NCBI GenBank assembly: GCA_964357925.1
Contig: CAYHMW010000001.1
Coordinates: 29,693 to 93,692, forward strand
DNA length: 64,000 bases
Direction: 5' to 3'
From: CAYHMW01 sp964357925
GTDB taxonomy: Bacteria; Patescibacteriota; Microgenomatia; UBA8517
A program made the position numbers and the translations under genes. This document shows, in pieces, positions 33,719 to 41,820 of the stretch (position 1 is the first letter of the stretch; each line of letters begins with the position of its first letter). The notes below the pieces were generated by a model. The model had not been told where the DNA came from. It ran no database searches and saw nothing but the letters and a program-made list of their open reading frames with translations.

Positions 33719-34140
33719 GCTTTTAATTCGACTTCACTAATGTGTTTGACGTGTTTAAATTTTGTTTTTGATATGAAATTTTTGTCTGCGGTATAAAGTG
33801 TTGTTTTGTGCTCTTTGGCAATGACGGCGTAGAGCATATCGTAAACTGAAGTTTTATGTTTCTTGGCTAGAAGGCTTGTTTTGAGAAGTTCTTCTTTTGT
33901 TGTGTAGTGAGTCTTTAAACCTACTTCAAATAGTTTTTTGAGGTCTTTTTTGATTTGTGTATTGTCTGTGTCTGTTTTAGTAGCAAGGGCGTTTGCCACT
34001 TCTATAAACAGTAAATCTGGCACTGTGATTTGTTTGTTATCACCTAAGTGACCTTTTAGTAACAGTAATGCTTGGTGTATGTGTTTTTCGTCTGTTCTTC
34101 TGAGCCACTTTAGCGCGACAGAGGTGTCTACAACGGTCAT
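33715..34140 (-). CDS. PIN-domain toxin (VapC-like)
   Basis: 141 residues. TVVDTSVALKWLRR holds the first catalytic Asp, FIEVANALATK the conserved Glu, and SVYDMLYAVIAKEHKTTLYTADKNF the C-terminal acidic set. PIN toxins of VapBC systems cleave RNA, often tRNA. It overlaps the antitoxin gene as ATGA and the 3' end of the dehydrogenase gene by 4 bp. First of three PIN toxin-antitoxin modules in the window. Confidence 0.9.
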   Translation of the reverse strand: MTVVDTSVALKWLRRTDEKHIHQALLLLKGHLGDNKQITVPDLLFIEVANALATKTDTDNTQIKKDLKKLFEVGLKTHYTTKEELLKTSLLAKKHKTSVYDMLYAVIAKEHKTTLYTADKNFISKTKFKHVKHISEVELKA

Positions 34141-34388
34141 TGTTCGTAGCGCATTTCGATCAACTTTTCGCTGAAGCTAATACCGGGGTTTTGGCGGTCA
34201 TTTTCTCGAGCCAACTCTTCAAGTTCTTTCATGAACTTTTCTACATTTACTTTTTTCTTCTTTTTATTCTTCTTCTCTATTTTTTTGCGCACAATATCAG
34301 CTACAGAAGTGCGTTTTTTCGCGGCTTCCATTTTTAGGTCCATATACATGTCCTCGGGGAAGCGGATGTTTGTTGTGATCCAGTTCAT
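34137..34388 (-). CDS. Ribbon-helix-helix antitoxin (VapB-like)
   Basis: 83 residues. ITTNIRFPEDMYMDLKMEAAKKRTSVADIVRKKIEKK is a ribbon-helix-helix DNA-binding region; a lysine-rich linker and an acidic toxin-binding tail (FMKELEELARENDRQNPG) follow. Pairs with the PIN toxin downstream. The promoter at 34399-34427 lies 10 bp before the ATG, so the mRNA would be nearly leaderless. Confidence 0.85.
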   Translation of the reverse strand: MNWITTNIRFPEDMYMDLKMEAAKKRTSVADIVRKKIEKKNKKKKKVNVEKFMKELEELARENDRQNPGISFSEKLIEMRYEQ

Positions 34389-34397
34389 AGTTCCTTC

Positions 34398-34427
34398 AAT
34401 TGTATTATTGTACTATTGTACTGTCAA
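34398..34427 (-). promoter_or_regulatory. Toxin-antitoxin promoter with three tandem 8-bp repeats
   Basis: Minus strand: TTGACA (34422-34427), 17-nt spacer, TACAAT (34399-34404). The spacer and -10 box consist of three consecutive 8-mers, GTACAATA, GTACAATA and ATACAATT (34398-34421), a likely binding array for the ribbon-helix-helix antitoxin. Confidence 0.7.
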
Positions 34428-34458
34428 ATTTAATGAGGACTTTGCTACAATTACCTCG

Positions 34459-35502
34459 ATGAGATTTTTTGGAAGGAAAAAAGAAGGGGAGTCCGAGGAA
34501 AGGTCTGAGCAGATCAAGCCTGATACAAGGAAAATTAAGGACCTTAAGCCTGAGAACAAAAAAAACAGGAAAGAACCGAAAAAGCCTTGGGAAAAGGGTG
34601 AGCGCTTCTTGGTGTTTTTGGTGATGGCCGTAACGGCTGGGGGTTCGCTACTTCTTGCTCTGTCTTCCCGTGGATGGAAATTGCCGGGGTACCCGCAACT
34701 TCAGCTGCCGAAATTTAGTTTTAGTAAGACTTATGTTTTTGATGAGCCGATGGGGAAGGGCGAAATTCCTGAGGTTGATTCGGCGCCGGTTGTAGAGGAG
34801 TTTCGCAGCCTTACAAATAATTTGACTGGGGTTTATGGGTTTTATGTTGTGAGGCTAACGGACGGCGCATCATACGGCTATAACCATAAGAATGTTTTTC
34901 AGGCGGCATCCTTGATTAAGCTTCCTGTCATGGTTATGGCTTATCGGGGAGGCGTGGATCTTGATGATACTTATCGGCTTCGCGAGGAGGATAAAGTGGC
35001 GGGGTCAGGGCCTTTGCAATATGAGGGCTCGGACACGATTTGGACTTATGGAGAGCTACTTGGGCTCATGGGGGAGAAGAGCGATAATACTGCCTTTAAT
35101 GTAGTTGTCAACGCAATGGGTGCACAAAGTGTCGAGCAGTTTTTGCGGGCTAATGCGATGAGTGCAACAAGTTATGAGAAAAATACTACGTCGCCCGCAG
35201 ATATTGGCGGACTGTTTTTGAAATTATGGAATGGAGATTTTATGGATACATCGAACCGAGATGTAATGCTTGATCACTTGATCGACACGATTTATGAGGA
35301 GCACTTGCCAAAGGGTATTCCGGATGAAGTTCCGGTTGCGCATAAATATGGGAGGGAAGTTAATGTGGTGAATGACGCGGGGGTTATCTATACAGAAAAT
35401 CCGTTTGTGATTGTCATTATGAGTGAAGGGGTGAAGATGGATGAGGCAGATGCAGTTTTCCCAAAACTAGCAAAGTTGATTTATGAGTTTGAGAGCAAAT
35501 AA
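34459..35502 (+). CDS. Membrane-anchored serine hydrolase, class A beta-lactamase fold
   Basis: 347 residues from ATG 34459. A charged cytoplasmic stretch (~1-48) leads to a membrane span (FLVFLVMAVTAGGSLLLAL), then an extracytoplasmic domain with the three active-site motifs: SxxK as AASLIKLPVM, SDN as EKSDNTAFN and a KTG equivalent as HKYG. The KTG box differs (KYG), as in several PBP-related hydrolases. Could be a D,D-peptidase or beta-lactamase-like enzyme of the wall. The longer open frame upstream overlaps the toxin-antitoxin promoter and is not used. Confidence 0.82.
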   Translation: MRFFGRKKEGESEERSEQIKPDTRKIKDLKPENKKNRKEPKKPWEKGERFLVFLVMAVTAGGSLLLALSSRGWKLPGYPQLQLPKFSFSKTYVFDEPMGKGEIPEVDSAPVVEEFRSLTNNLTGVYGFYVVRLTDGASYGYNHKNVFQAASLIKLPVMVMAYRGGVDLDDTYRLREEDKVAGSGPLQYEGSDTIWTYGELLGLMGEKSDNTAFNVVVNAMGAQSVEQFLRANAMSATSYEKNTTSPADIGGLFLKLWNGDFMDTSNRDVMLDHLIDTIYEEHLPKGIPDEVPVAHKYGREVNVVNDAGVIYTENPFVIVIMSEGVKMDEADAVFPKLAKLIYEFESK

Positions 35503-35505
35503 GAA

Positions 35506-36552
35506 TTAGATTTCGATATAACCTTGATCTTCCATTTCTGGATCTACCGAACCGGGAGCATAGAAATTCCTTTCCCAAGCATGGTTTTTTAGTTCTTTCA
35601 TTAATTCGTCCTCTAGTTTGCCTTTCTCAGAAGCTTCCGTATTTGACTTAACATAATCTACCTTTCTCATCCCTGGAATTGTGGTTGAAACTTCGGGATG
35701 AGAGAGAATCCATCTTAGCGATAGTTCGGCAAGTTTTTCGCTTCCTGTGTCTCTTTTGATTGCGTCTGTTCTCTTGACTAGCTCTAACAATCTTTCTCCT
35801 TTGAAATAGTTATTTCTGAAGTCGCCTTCTTCGAATGTAGTTTCATTGTTAAATTTTCCTGTGAGCCCTCCTTCGTCTAATGGTACTCGTGCAATCAGCC
35901 CTATATTATTTTCTTTTGCATATGGGAGAAGACTCTCTTCTGGCTTTTGATGAAAGATGTTAAAAATAAATTGAATGGTGGATATCAATCCGGTGTCGAG
36001 CGTTTTAAAGCAATTGCTTGGCTGATAATCGTTTATTGATATTCCCCAATAGCGTACTTTTCCAGACGAAATTATTTTTTCTACGGTTTTTTGCCAATGA
36101 TCGTCATTGGACCAGTTGTCATTCCAGACATGAAATTGCATCAGGTCGATATAATCGACACCTAAACTTCTGAGTGAGTCATTCACGAGTTTCTCAATAT
36201 GATCACTAGGAAAGCAATCATCGAGTTTGTCTGCACCCCATGCAGGCCAATGCCAATTTTTTGGAGCTACCTTCGTTGCAATTATCAAATCATTCCTTTT
36301 TTTTGATTCTTTGAGGAATTTGCCTATTAATTCTTCTGACGGATGTTTGTTGGGATCGTCATCTGAAAATCCATAGACCCATGCTGTGTCGATGAAATTA
36401 CCTCCAAGTTCAACAAATTCATATAGACTTCTGAAGCTTTCTTTGAGATCTGCACCTACCCACATGTTTGGATCATTGGCTAATTGCCATGTACCCATGC
36501 CGATTTCAGATACCTTGAGTTTAGTTTTCCCGAGAGTTCTGTAGTTCATCAA
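35506..36552 (-). CDS. Aldo/keto reductase
   Basis: 348 residues, (beta/alpha)8 barrel. YRTLGKTKLKVSEIGMGTWQ at the start, GGNFIDTAWVYGFSD with the catalytic Asp and Tyr, IIATKVAP with the Lys, MQFHVWNDN with the His, and ISINDYQPSN later. It reduces carbonyl compounds with NADPH; the substrate is unknown. Two ATGs are adjacent (36552 and 36549). It converges with the serine hydrolase gene with 3 bp between stops. Confidence 0.9.
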   Translation of the reverse strand: MMNYRTLGKTKLKVSEIGMGTWQLANDPNMWVGADLKESFRSLYEFVELGGNFIDTAWVYGFSDDDPNKHPSEELIGKFLKESKKRNDLIIATKVAPKNWHWPAWGADKLDDCFPSDHIEKLVNDSLRSLGVDYIDLMQFHVWNDNWSNDDHWQKTVEKIISSGKVRYWGISINDYQPSNCFKTLDTGLISTIQFIFNIFHQKPEESLLPYAKENNIGLIARVPLDEGGLTGKFNNETTFEEGDFRNNYFKGERLLELVKRTDAIKRDTGSEKLAELSLRWILSHPEVSTTIPGMRKVDYVKSNTEASEKGKLEDELMKELKNHAWERNFYAPGSVDPEMEDQGYIEI

Positions 36553-36600
36553 GATGGATTATACATTATTTATAATGCTGACTTGCTATAATCCCAGGTA

Positions 36601-37170
36601 ATGGAGAGGAGGGGGGAGTTGACCAAAATAATTCAGAAAGATGAGAGGCTTATGGAGATTCTTCAGATTGCAAGATCAGTTAATTTGCCAAATTGGTATG
36701 TGGGAGCTGGAGTTGTTCGAAATGCTGTGTGGGATAATCTGCATGGGAATACTGAGAAAACTCCGATTCGTGATATCGATCTAATATATTTTTCTTCTGA
36801 GCCGATTGATGAAGAGGCTGTGAGACAGCAATTAACGAGTGCGCTTCCAGAGGTGGAATGGGACTTCAAAAATTCTCTCAATGTTCATGAATGGTATAAA
36901 AATAAAAAAGGAATTGAGAGGACAGCGTTAATGTCGTCTGAACAAGATATTGATAATTGGCCAGAGGTTTGTTCTTGTATCGGCGTAAGGCTCCAAGATG
37001 ATGACCAATTGCTTATTTATGCTCCCTATGGAATTGACGATTTGATGGACATTGTTTTTCGGAGAAATGCCGCTGGGGAGGGGATTACAAAGGAAATCTT
37101 TGAATGGAGGGTGGTGCATAAAGAAATCCAAGAAAAATGGCCGAAGGTGAAGGTTGTGTGGGGTTCTTGA
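36601..37170 (+). CDS. Nucleotidyltransferase-like protein (DUF925 family)
   Basis: 189 residues. WYVGAGVVRNAVWDNLHG resembles the G-[GS] region of nucleotidyltransferase folds and IRDIDLIYFSS the metal-binding D-x-D. EVCSCIGVRLQDDDQLLIYAPYGIDDLMDIVFRRN matches the DUF925 core. Family members have no established substrate. It lies 30 bp before the second toxin-antitoxin module, but on a separate transcript. Confidence 0.8.
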   Translation: MERRGELTKIIQKDERLMEILQIARSVNLPNWYVGAGVVRNAVWDNLHGNTEKTPIRDIDLIYFSSEPIDEEAVRQQLTSALPEVEWDFKNSLNVHEWYKNKKGIERTALMSSEQDIDNWPEVCSCIGVRLQDDDQLLIYAPYGIDDLMDIVFRRNAAGEGITKEIFEWRVVHKEIQEKWPKVKVVWGS

Positions 37171-37194
37171 CAAGTTGACAAGAAGCACTACAAT
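37167..37194 (+). promoter_or_regulatory. Promoter of the second toxin-antitoxin module with tandem repeat
   Basis: TTGACA (37167-37172), 16-nt spacer, TACAAT (37189-37194); the ATG follows at 37201, so the transcript is probably leaderless. The 8-mer TTGACAAG is repeated in tandem at 37167-37182, a possible antitoxin operator. Confidence 0.65.
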
Positions 37195-37200
37195 AGATTT

Positions 37201-37440
37201 ATGAATACTTTAACTGTTGGTGAGCTGAAAGCAAATTTTTCTGATGTAGTGAGCCAGATTTTGGCTGGAGATAGTGTTGCTTTCTCTTATGGGAAGAAGA
37301 AGGAGCCGATCGGTATGGTAGTTCCCTTTCGTGATTTAAAGAAGAAAAATAAGGTGAAGCTTGGAATTTGGAAAGGTAAGGCTGAAATCAAGTTTTCAAA
37401 AGATTTTAAGATGTCAGATGAGGAGTTTCTTGCTTCATAA
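37201..37440 (+). CDS. Phd/YefM-type antitoxin
   Basis: 79 residues. MNTLTVGELKANFSDVVSQILAGDSVAFSYGKKKEPIGMVVP is the Phd/YefM DNA-binding fold; the tail (EIKFSKDFKMSDEEFLAS) would wrap the toxin. It precedes a PIN toxin by 5 nt and presumably represses the operon through the repeats in its promoter. Confidence 0.88.
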   Translation: MNTLTVGELKANFSDVVSQILAGDSVAFSYGKKKEPIGMVVPFRDLKKKNKVKLGIWKGKAEIKFSKDFKMSDEEFLAS

Positions 37441-37445
37441 TAATC

Positions 37446-37841
37446 GTGAGATACCTTCTTGACACTCATGCTTTGGTGTGGGCCTTGATCTCTACGGATA
37501 AGCTCTCTAAGGACGTAAAGGAGATACTTACAAACACACAAAATGAAGTTTTTGTGAGCATTATTTCGATTTGGGAGATTTCTCTTAAGTTTAGTATTGG
37601 GAAGTTGGAACTTGTCGGAAAAGAACCAGATGAAATTCCCGGTGCGATACTTGATATGAACTTTAAGATTTTGGATCTCGAAGCTGGCTCTGCGGCAACT
37701 TTTTACAAACTTCCAAGATACAACAAAGATCCTTTCGACAGAATGCTTGCTTGGCAGGCAATAAATGGTGGCTTGGTGTTTTTATCGAAAGATAAAGGTT
37801 TTGATGACTATAAGAAGCTTGGGTTGAGGAGGGTTTGGTAG
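37446..37841 (+). CDS. PIN-domain toxin
   Basis: 131 residues, GTG start. YLLDTHALVWAL (first Asp), ISIWEISLKFSIGKLEL (Glu) and YNKDPFDRMLAWQAI (acidic C-terminal set, D.FDR), then LVFLSKDKGFDDY. Typical of the PIN toxins paired with Phd antitoxins. Likely an RNase. It is followed by the terminator of the opposite-strand gene, which may also stop this transcript. Confidence 0.9.
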   Translation: MRYLLDTHALVWALISTDKLSKDVKEILTNTQNEVFVSIISIWEISLKFSIGKLELVGKEPDEIPGAILDMNFKILDLEAGSAATFYKLPRYNKDPFDRMLAWQAINGGLVFLSKDKGFDDYKKLGLRRVW

Positions 37842-37851
37842 AATTTTATGC

Positions 37852-37873
37852 AAAAAAAGCCCCCGAAGGGGCT
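37852..37873 (-). terminator. Rho-independent terminator of the 37887 gene
   Basis: On the minus strand AGCCCC, loop TTCG, GGGGCT, then seven T (37852-37858 on the plus strand are A). Strong hairpin with the stable UUCG loop. Confidence 0.9.
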
Positions 37874-37886
37874 GTTCTGACGGGGG

Positions 37887-38261
37887 TTAGATCCTGTGAA
37901 TATATAGGTATCTTTCCCCCGACCCCGGGTAGGGGTCGTAGAGCTCGAAGCCGTAGGGCCGGAAAATCTGCCTTGGACGGACTTCTTTTCCGTCGTCCGT
38001 TTCATCGGATGGGCCGATGGCCCAGATGGCGGTTTCACCGTAATTTTCTTCTAGCCATCGCTCACACTGAGCGATGACCATTGCCCTGCGGACTTTCCGA
38101 GCTTCTGCTCTGCTTGCGCAGAGCGTTGTATAGAATACCGAAAGGAGGTTTGGGTTGCTGGACTCGGCCAGTTCGATGGGTTCGTTGCGGAACCCAATTT
38201 TCAGTGACCCCGGAGTGTGTACCGGGCTGACGTGCCTTAACAACCAGTATTTTTTGCTCAT
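37887..38261 (-). CDS. Hypothetical protein, G+C-rich orphan gene with full expression signals
   Basis: 124 residues from ATG 38261 (MSKKYWLLRHVSPVHTPGSL to RYLYIHRI). The start is set by AAGGAGG 6 nt upstream; a further ATG 18 nt earlier lacks such a site. It contains VFYTTLCASRAEARKVRRAMVIAQCERWLEENY (helical), AIWAIGPSDETDDGKEV and a Pro/Gly tail. Not recognised, no signal peptide. It looks richer in G+C than its neighbours, suggesting transfer. It has a consensus promoter, a ribosome-binding site inside a small palindrome, and a strong terminator. Confidence 0.65.
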   Translation of the reverse strand: MSKKYWLLRHVSPVHTPGSLKIGFRNEPIELAESSNPNLLSVFYTTLCASRAEARKVRRAMVIAQCERWLEENYGETAIWAIGPSDETDDGKEVRPRQIFRPYGFELYDPYPGSGERYLYIHRI

Positions 38262-38264
38262 TTT

Positions 38265-38279
38265 GCCCTCCTTGGGCAT
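38265..38279 (-). promoter_or_regulatory. Ribosome-binding site inside a short palindrome
   Basis: Minus strand TGCCC-AAGGA-GGGCA, directly before AAATG. A 5-bp stem would hold the Shine-Dalgarno AAGGAGG partly in a loop and partly in the stem, so it could modulate translation. Confidence 0.4.
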
Positions 38280-38295
38280 AACTTGACTTTGTGAT

Positions 38296-38324
38296 ACTAT
38301 ATCCTATAGTTGGGGTTTTGTCAA
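38296..38324 (-). promoter_or_regulatory. Consensus promoter of the 37887 gene
   Basis: Minus strand TTGACA (38319-38324), 17-nt spacer, TATAGT (38296-38301), 34 nt before the ATG. Confidence 0.75.
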
Positions 38325-38333
38325 TGGGAGTTG

Positions 38334-40592
38334 TCAGTTTTCTTTCTTTGGTGGAGTGTATTTCAGGGTTACCTGGGGCATGGGGCCGGCGCAATCCAAG
38401 CAGATTAGAGTACCCAGAGGGTCTTTGACTATTAAATGATTCTCCATGTGGACTTGCTCGGGGAGGGCATCGGAGTTTGCCATCGCTGCTGTATCGTTGA
38501 AAATTAGAATATCCTGACGAAAGGCACCGCCCCCTGGCACGGTATCCTTCAGGAAATATTCAAATCTCTCTGGGCAGCCACCTGAGTGTTCATTTAACAA
38601 AAAGCCTGTGTTTGCGCAGATGCTTGAGCCAATCACTGAATTGGGTTGCTGTGGCCAGGCATGAGCCTTTTCTTCTTTGTTGTATTTGCCGTCTTCGGCG
38701 CGATTTAATGTTTCCTTCATAATTTTATTCCATATGGGGGAGGCACCTGATATTCCTGAAACTGCACCCGACATTGGTGTGTTGTCATTATTGCCTACCC
38801 AAGTCGCTACGACTGCCTGATTTGTATAACCAATTGTCCAATTGTCTCGTCTGTCGTTTGTTGTTCCTGTTTTTACAGAGACTTCCGGATGGCCACTAAC
38901 ATTTAGGTAGGAGCTGCCGCCGAATGCTGCGAGCCTTGCGTTGTTATCGAGTAGTATTTGAGAAATTAAGAAAGTAACATCTTGATCGAGGATCCGAACT
39001 CCCTCGTCCTTTGTTTTTTCCGGATCTAATTCAAAAAGAACTTCACCCTTCCAGTTTTCGATTTTCAAAATTGATTTAAGTGGAGTGCGGATCCCCCCAT
39101 TTGCAAAAACTCCAAAGGCTGTAGCCATATCATAAGGGCGAACCTCACCGCCGCCTAGAGTTAATGACAAACCATAATTATCGGGATTTTCAAATGTTGT
39201 TATGCCCATTTCGTTTGCGAACTTTACGAAATTTTCAATACCATTTAGCGCGAGGACGCGAACGGCCGGGACGTTGTAGGAGTTGCCGAGGGCGAAGCGT
39301 ACCTGAACACTGCCGTGGAATTGACCATCATAGTTGATGGGGCAATAAGGCGGCTGGCCGATTACGTTAAAACATGTTGGGATATCAGCAAGGGGCGTAG
39401 ATGGAGTTATTTTTTTGTCTTTAATGGCAAGGGCGTAATTTAGCGGTTTAATTGAGGAGCCTGGTTGGCGTTTGGCAAATATGATGTTTACTTTCCCGTC
39501 TTCATCTTCTGCAAAATAATCTTTGGAGCCGACCATTGCCAGAATTTCACCTGTACTGGGGCGAGTCACAAGGGCTGCGCCATTACCAACTTTTTGTTTT
39601 TCTAATTTTTCAACTTCTGTTTTGACTGCATCTTCTGAAAACTCTTGAAGTTCTAGATCCAGTGTTGTTGTGACTCTTAAACCGCCTTTGTCGACGACGA
39701 CATCTCCATATTTTTCAGCGAGGGTTTCCTTAACCCAAAGAGCAAAATGTGGAGCCTTTGGGGCCTCAATGCTTGCAAATTTTAATTCTTCTTTCTCCGC
39801 TTTGTCTGCCTCTTCTTGTGTCAGATGGCCGTCTTCGACCATACGTCTTAAAACCGCATGTTGTCTATCTTTTGCCAGTTCTGGTCTTGCGCCAAATGGT
39901 GAATATGCGGAGGGCCGTTGGGGGAGGCCAGCGAGGAGTGTGGCTTCGGAGAGCGTTAGATCTTTTGCACTTTTACCAAAATAGAGTTCTGATGCTGAGC
40001 CAATGCCATATGCTGTTGAGCCATAGGGAATTTGGTTTAAGTACATTTCAAGTATTTGATCTTTGCCATATCGAAGCTCGACGATTGATGCAAGGATGAA
40101 TTCTTGAGCTTTTCTTCTGATCGTGCGTTCGGGAGATAGGAGACTATTTTTAACTAATTGTTGGGTTAAAGTTGAACCACCCTCTAGTTTGCCTTTAAAA
40201 ATTGTTTTGTATGCAGCGCGTGCCATGCCGAAAGGCGAGAAACCGTAGTGGCTATAGAAATCTTTGTCTTCGATCGCTATGGTTGCCTCCTTGACATATT
40301 CAGGGAGGTCTACGAGCTTGACGGGATCCCTTTTTTGGTCGTCAAAAAATTCATAGATGAGAGCGCCGTTTCTGTCAAAGATTTTGGTGGATACGACTGG
40401 ATCGCGACCTAATTGGGTTGGTAGAGGGATGCCCCAGAATAGCCAGAGAAAAAAAGCACAGGCTAACCCTAACAAGACGGTATGACTTTTTTGAATTTTG
40501 GGTAGCTTAGGTATTCTAGAACGTTTTAGAAACTTTAAGAGATTCGCTTTTTTTGTTTCTTTTTTGATTCTCGCCTTTTTTTGTTTTGGCAT
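38334..40592 (-). CDS. Penicillin-binding protein 1A family (transglycosylase/transpeptidase)
   Basis: 752 residues from the ATG at 40592 (MPKQKKARIKKETKKA). Lys-rich cytoplasmic start, a membrane span (~42-61), then a GT51 domain with AIEDKDFYSHYGFSPFGMA and LEGGSTLTQQLVKN, then a transpeptidase domain with SxxK as RQPGSSIKPLNYA, SxN as GNSYNVPAV and KTG as VSVKTGTTNDRRDNWTIGYT. It polymerises and crosslinks peptidoglycan at the outer face of the membrane. A seven-residue longer start (40613) is possible. The small C-terminal region has three Cys. Confidence 0.95.
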   Translation of the reverse strand: MPKQKKARIKKETKKANLLKFLKRSRIPKLPKIQKSHTVLLGLACAFFLWLFWGIPLPTQLGRDPVVSTKIFDRNGALIYEFFDDQKRDPVKLVDLPEYVKEATIAIEDKDFYSHYGFSPFGMARAAYKTIFKGKLEGGSTLTQQLVKNSLLSPERTIRRKAQEFILASIVELRYGKDQILEMYLNQIPYGSTAYGIGSASELYFGKSAKDLTLSEATLLAGLPQRPSAYSPFGARPELAKDRQHAVLRRMVEDGHLTQEEADKAEKEELKFASIEAPKAPHFALWVKETLAEKYGDVVVDKGGLRVTTTLDLELQEFSEDAVKTEVEKLEKQKVGNGAALVTRPSTGEILAMVGSKDYFAEDEDGKVNIIFAKRQPGSSIKPLNYALAIKDKKITPSTPLADIPTCFNVIGQPPYCPINYDGQFHGSVQVRFALGNSYNVPAVRVLALNGIENFVKFANEMGITTFENPDNYGLSLTLGGGEVRPYDMATAFGVFANGGIRTPLKSILKIENWKGEVLFELDPEKTKDEGVRILDQDVTFLISQILLDNNARLAAFGGSSYLNVSGHPEVSVKTGTTNDRRDNWTIGYTNQAVVATWVGNNDNTPMSGAVSGISGASPIWNKIMKETLNRAEDGKYNKEEKAHAWPQQPNSVIGSSICANTGFLLNEHSGGCPERFEYFLKDTVPGGGAFRQDILIFNDTAAMANSDALPEQVHMENHLIVKDPLGTLICLDCAGPMPQVTLKYTPPKKEN

Positions 40593-40633
40593 ATTGGCCC
40601 AAGTATATCGCAATTTGTGCTAATATCTAACTC

Positions 40634-41107
40634 ATGGATCTCAAACTAAGGGAAAAGCCATGGTGGGATTATTTGGAGCATGACTTGCAGGAACTATTGA
40701 CACAGTCTGAACGTCTATATAACGAAGTTGAGAACTGGAAGCAAGAGTTTCATGATTATTCGTTTATTGTCTTTCCAGCGTCGAAAGCCTATGAAGGCTT
40801 TTTGAAGAAAATATTTTTAGAAATGGGATTAATTAGTGAAGCTGATTATTACGGTAAACGGTTTAGAATGGGAAAGGCCCTTAATCCTCAAGTGCCTGGG
40901 GTTTATGACAAATTAAGGGATTATTGTGATAGTGAGGAGTTGCCAAGACATCTTTGGGATACCTGGACTAAATCGAGAAATGTTCTCTTTCATTTTTTTC
41001 CCGATGAAAAAAACGCGATTTCCTACCAGGAATCCGGAGAGCGGATTGCGATGGTTGTCTCTGCCATTGATGAAATGTTCACTGCATGTACAATTAAGAA
41101 AAGCTAG
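40634..41107 (+). CDS. Helical protein with HEPN-like RX4H motif
   Basis: 157 residues, all-helical by composition. YSFIVFPASKAYEGFLKKIF followed by an alpha-helical bundle and SRNVLFHFFP near the end. R-N-V-L-F-H fits the R-x4-6-H signature of HEPN ribonucleases, and the first part resembles the C-terminal domain of RnlA-type toxins. It may be an RNase toxin, but no antitoxin is adjacent: a 41-bp gap to PBP1A on the other strand and a CPBP protease 3 nt downstream. Function is inferred from the motif only. Confidence 0.55.
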   Translation: MDLKLREKPWWDYLEHDLQELLTQSERLYNEVENWKQEFHDYSFIVFPASKAYEGFLKKIFLEMGLISEADYYGKRFRMGKALNPQVPGVYDKLRDYCDSEELPRHLWDTWTKSRNVLFHFFPDEKNAISYQESGERIAMVVSAIDEMFTACTIKKS

Positions 41108-41110
41108 TTT

Positions 41111-41767
41111 ATGACGAGAGCTGCCAATACACTTCTACCATTTAAGAACTCATTTGTTCTTTTTGCTTTTCTTCTTGTGGTTTGGGGATTTTACAGGAAT
41201 TTGTTACAACTTCCTGAAGCTATTGATGAACTTTTTTCGAAACCTCTGATTTGGTTAGGTGCCACTTATTACTTATTTAAGAAGGAGGGAACCAGTGTAC
41301 GGACTCTCGGGATAACTAGCAAGAATTTGTTCAAAGCTATTTATTTTGCTCTTGTTTTGGGTGTAATTTTTGCGACTGAAGGAATTTTAGTTAATTATGT
41401 GAAGTATGGGAAATTTGATTTCGGTGTTCAAATTGATACAGTAAGTTTTTTGGTTGCTTTTGTATTATCATTCGCAACTGCTATTACTGAGGAGATAACG
41501 TTTCGTGGGTACATATTTAGTCGTGTGTGGAGATATTTTCAGGATGCGAATCTTACTAATGTTTTGGTAAGTGTGGCTTGGGTGATTTTGCATATTCCAG
41601 TTGCAATTTTTGTGTGGGAATTAGACATTTATTCACTTTTGGTGTATGGACTTTTGGCTTTTATTTTTTCTATTGGGGCGGGTTACGTGTACATGAAGAG
41701 CGAAAATGTCATTTCTCCGATACTTCTGCATATGTTGTGGCAGTGGCCAATAATACTATTTCGGTAA
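41111..41767 (+). CDS. CPBP family intramembrane metalloprotease
   Basis: 218 residues, about seven membrane helices. TAITEEITFRGYIFSRVW carries the EExxxR catalytic motif, VAWVILHIPVA the first His, and ISPILLHMLWQWP the last His motif (H...N/W). Such CPBP/Rce1-type enzymes cleave membrane or prenylated peptides and may confer bacteriocin immunity. It follows the HEPN-like gene by 3 nt, so the two may be linked. Confidence 0.88.
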   Translation: MTRAANTLLPFKNSFVLFAFLLVVWGFYRNLLQLPEAIDELFSKPLIWLGATYYLFKKEGTSVRTLGITSKNLFKAIYFALVLGVIFATEGILVNYVKYGKFDFGVQIDTVSFLVAFVLSFATAITEEITFRGYIFSRVWRYFQDANLTNVLVSVAWVILHIPVAIFVWELDIYSLLVYGLLAFIFSIGAGYVYMKSENVISPILLHMLWQWPIILFR

Positions 41768-41820
41768 TTGTTGGGGTTGATTGTCACTCTTTGATAACTT
41801 ATTCTGTTCATTACCTCTTA

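Noticed and set aside
34231..34458. N-terminal extension of the serine hydrolase
   Set aside because: It overlaps the antitoxin gene and promoter; the anchor and domain are complete from ATG 34459.
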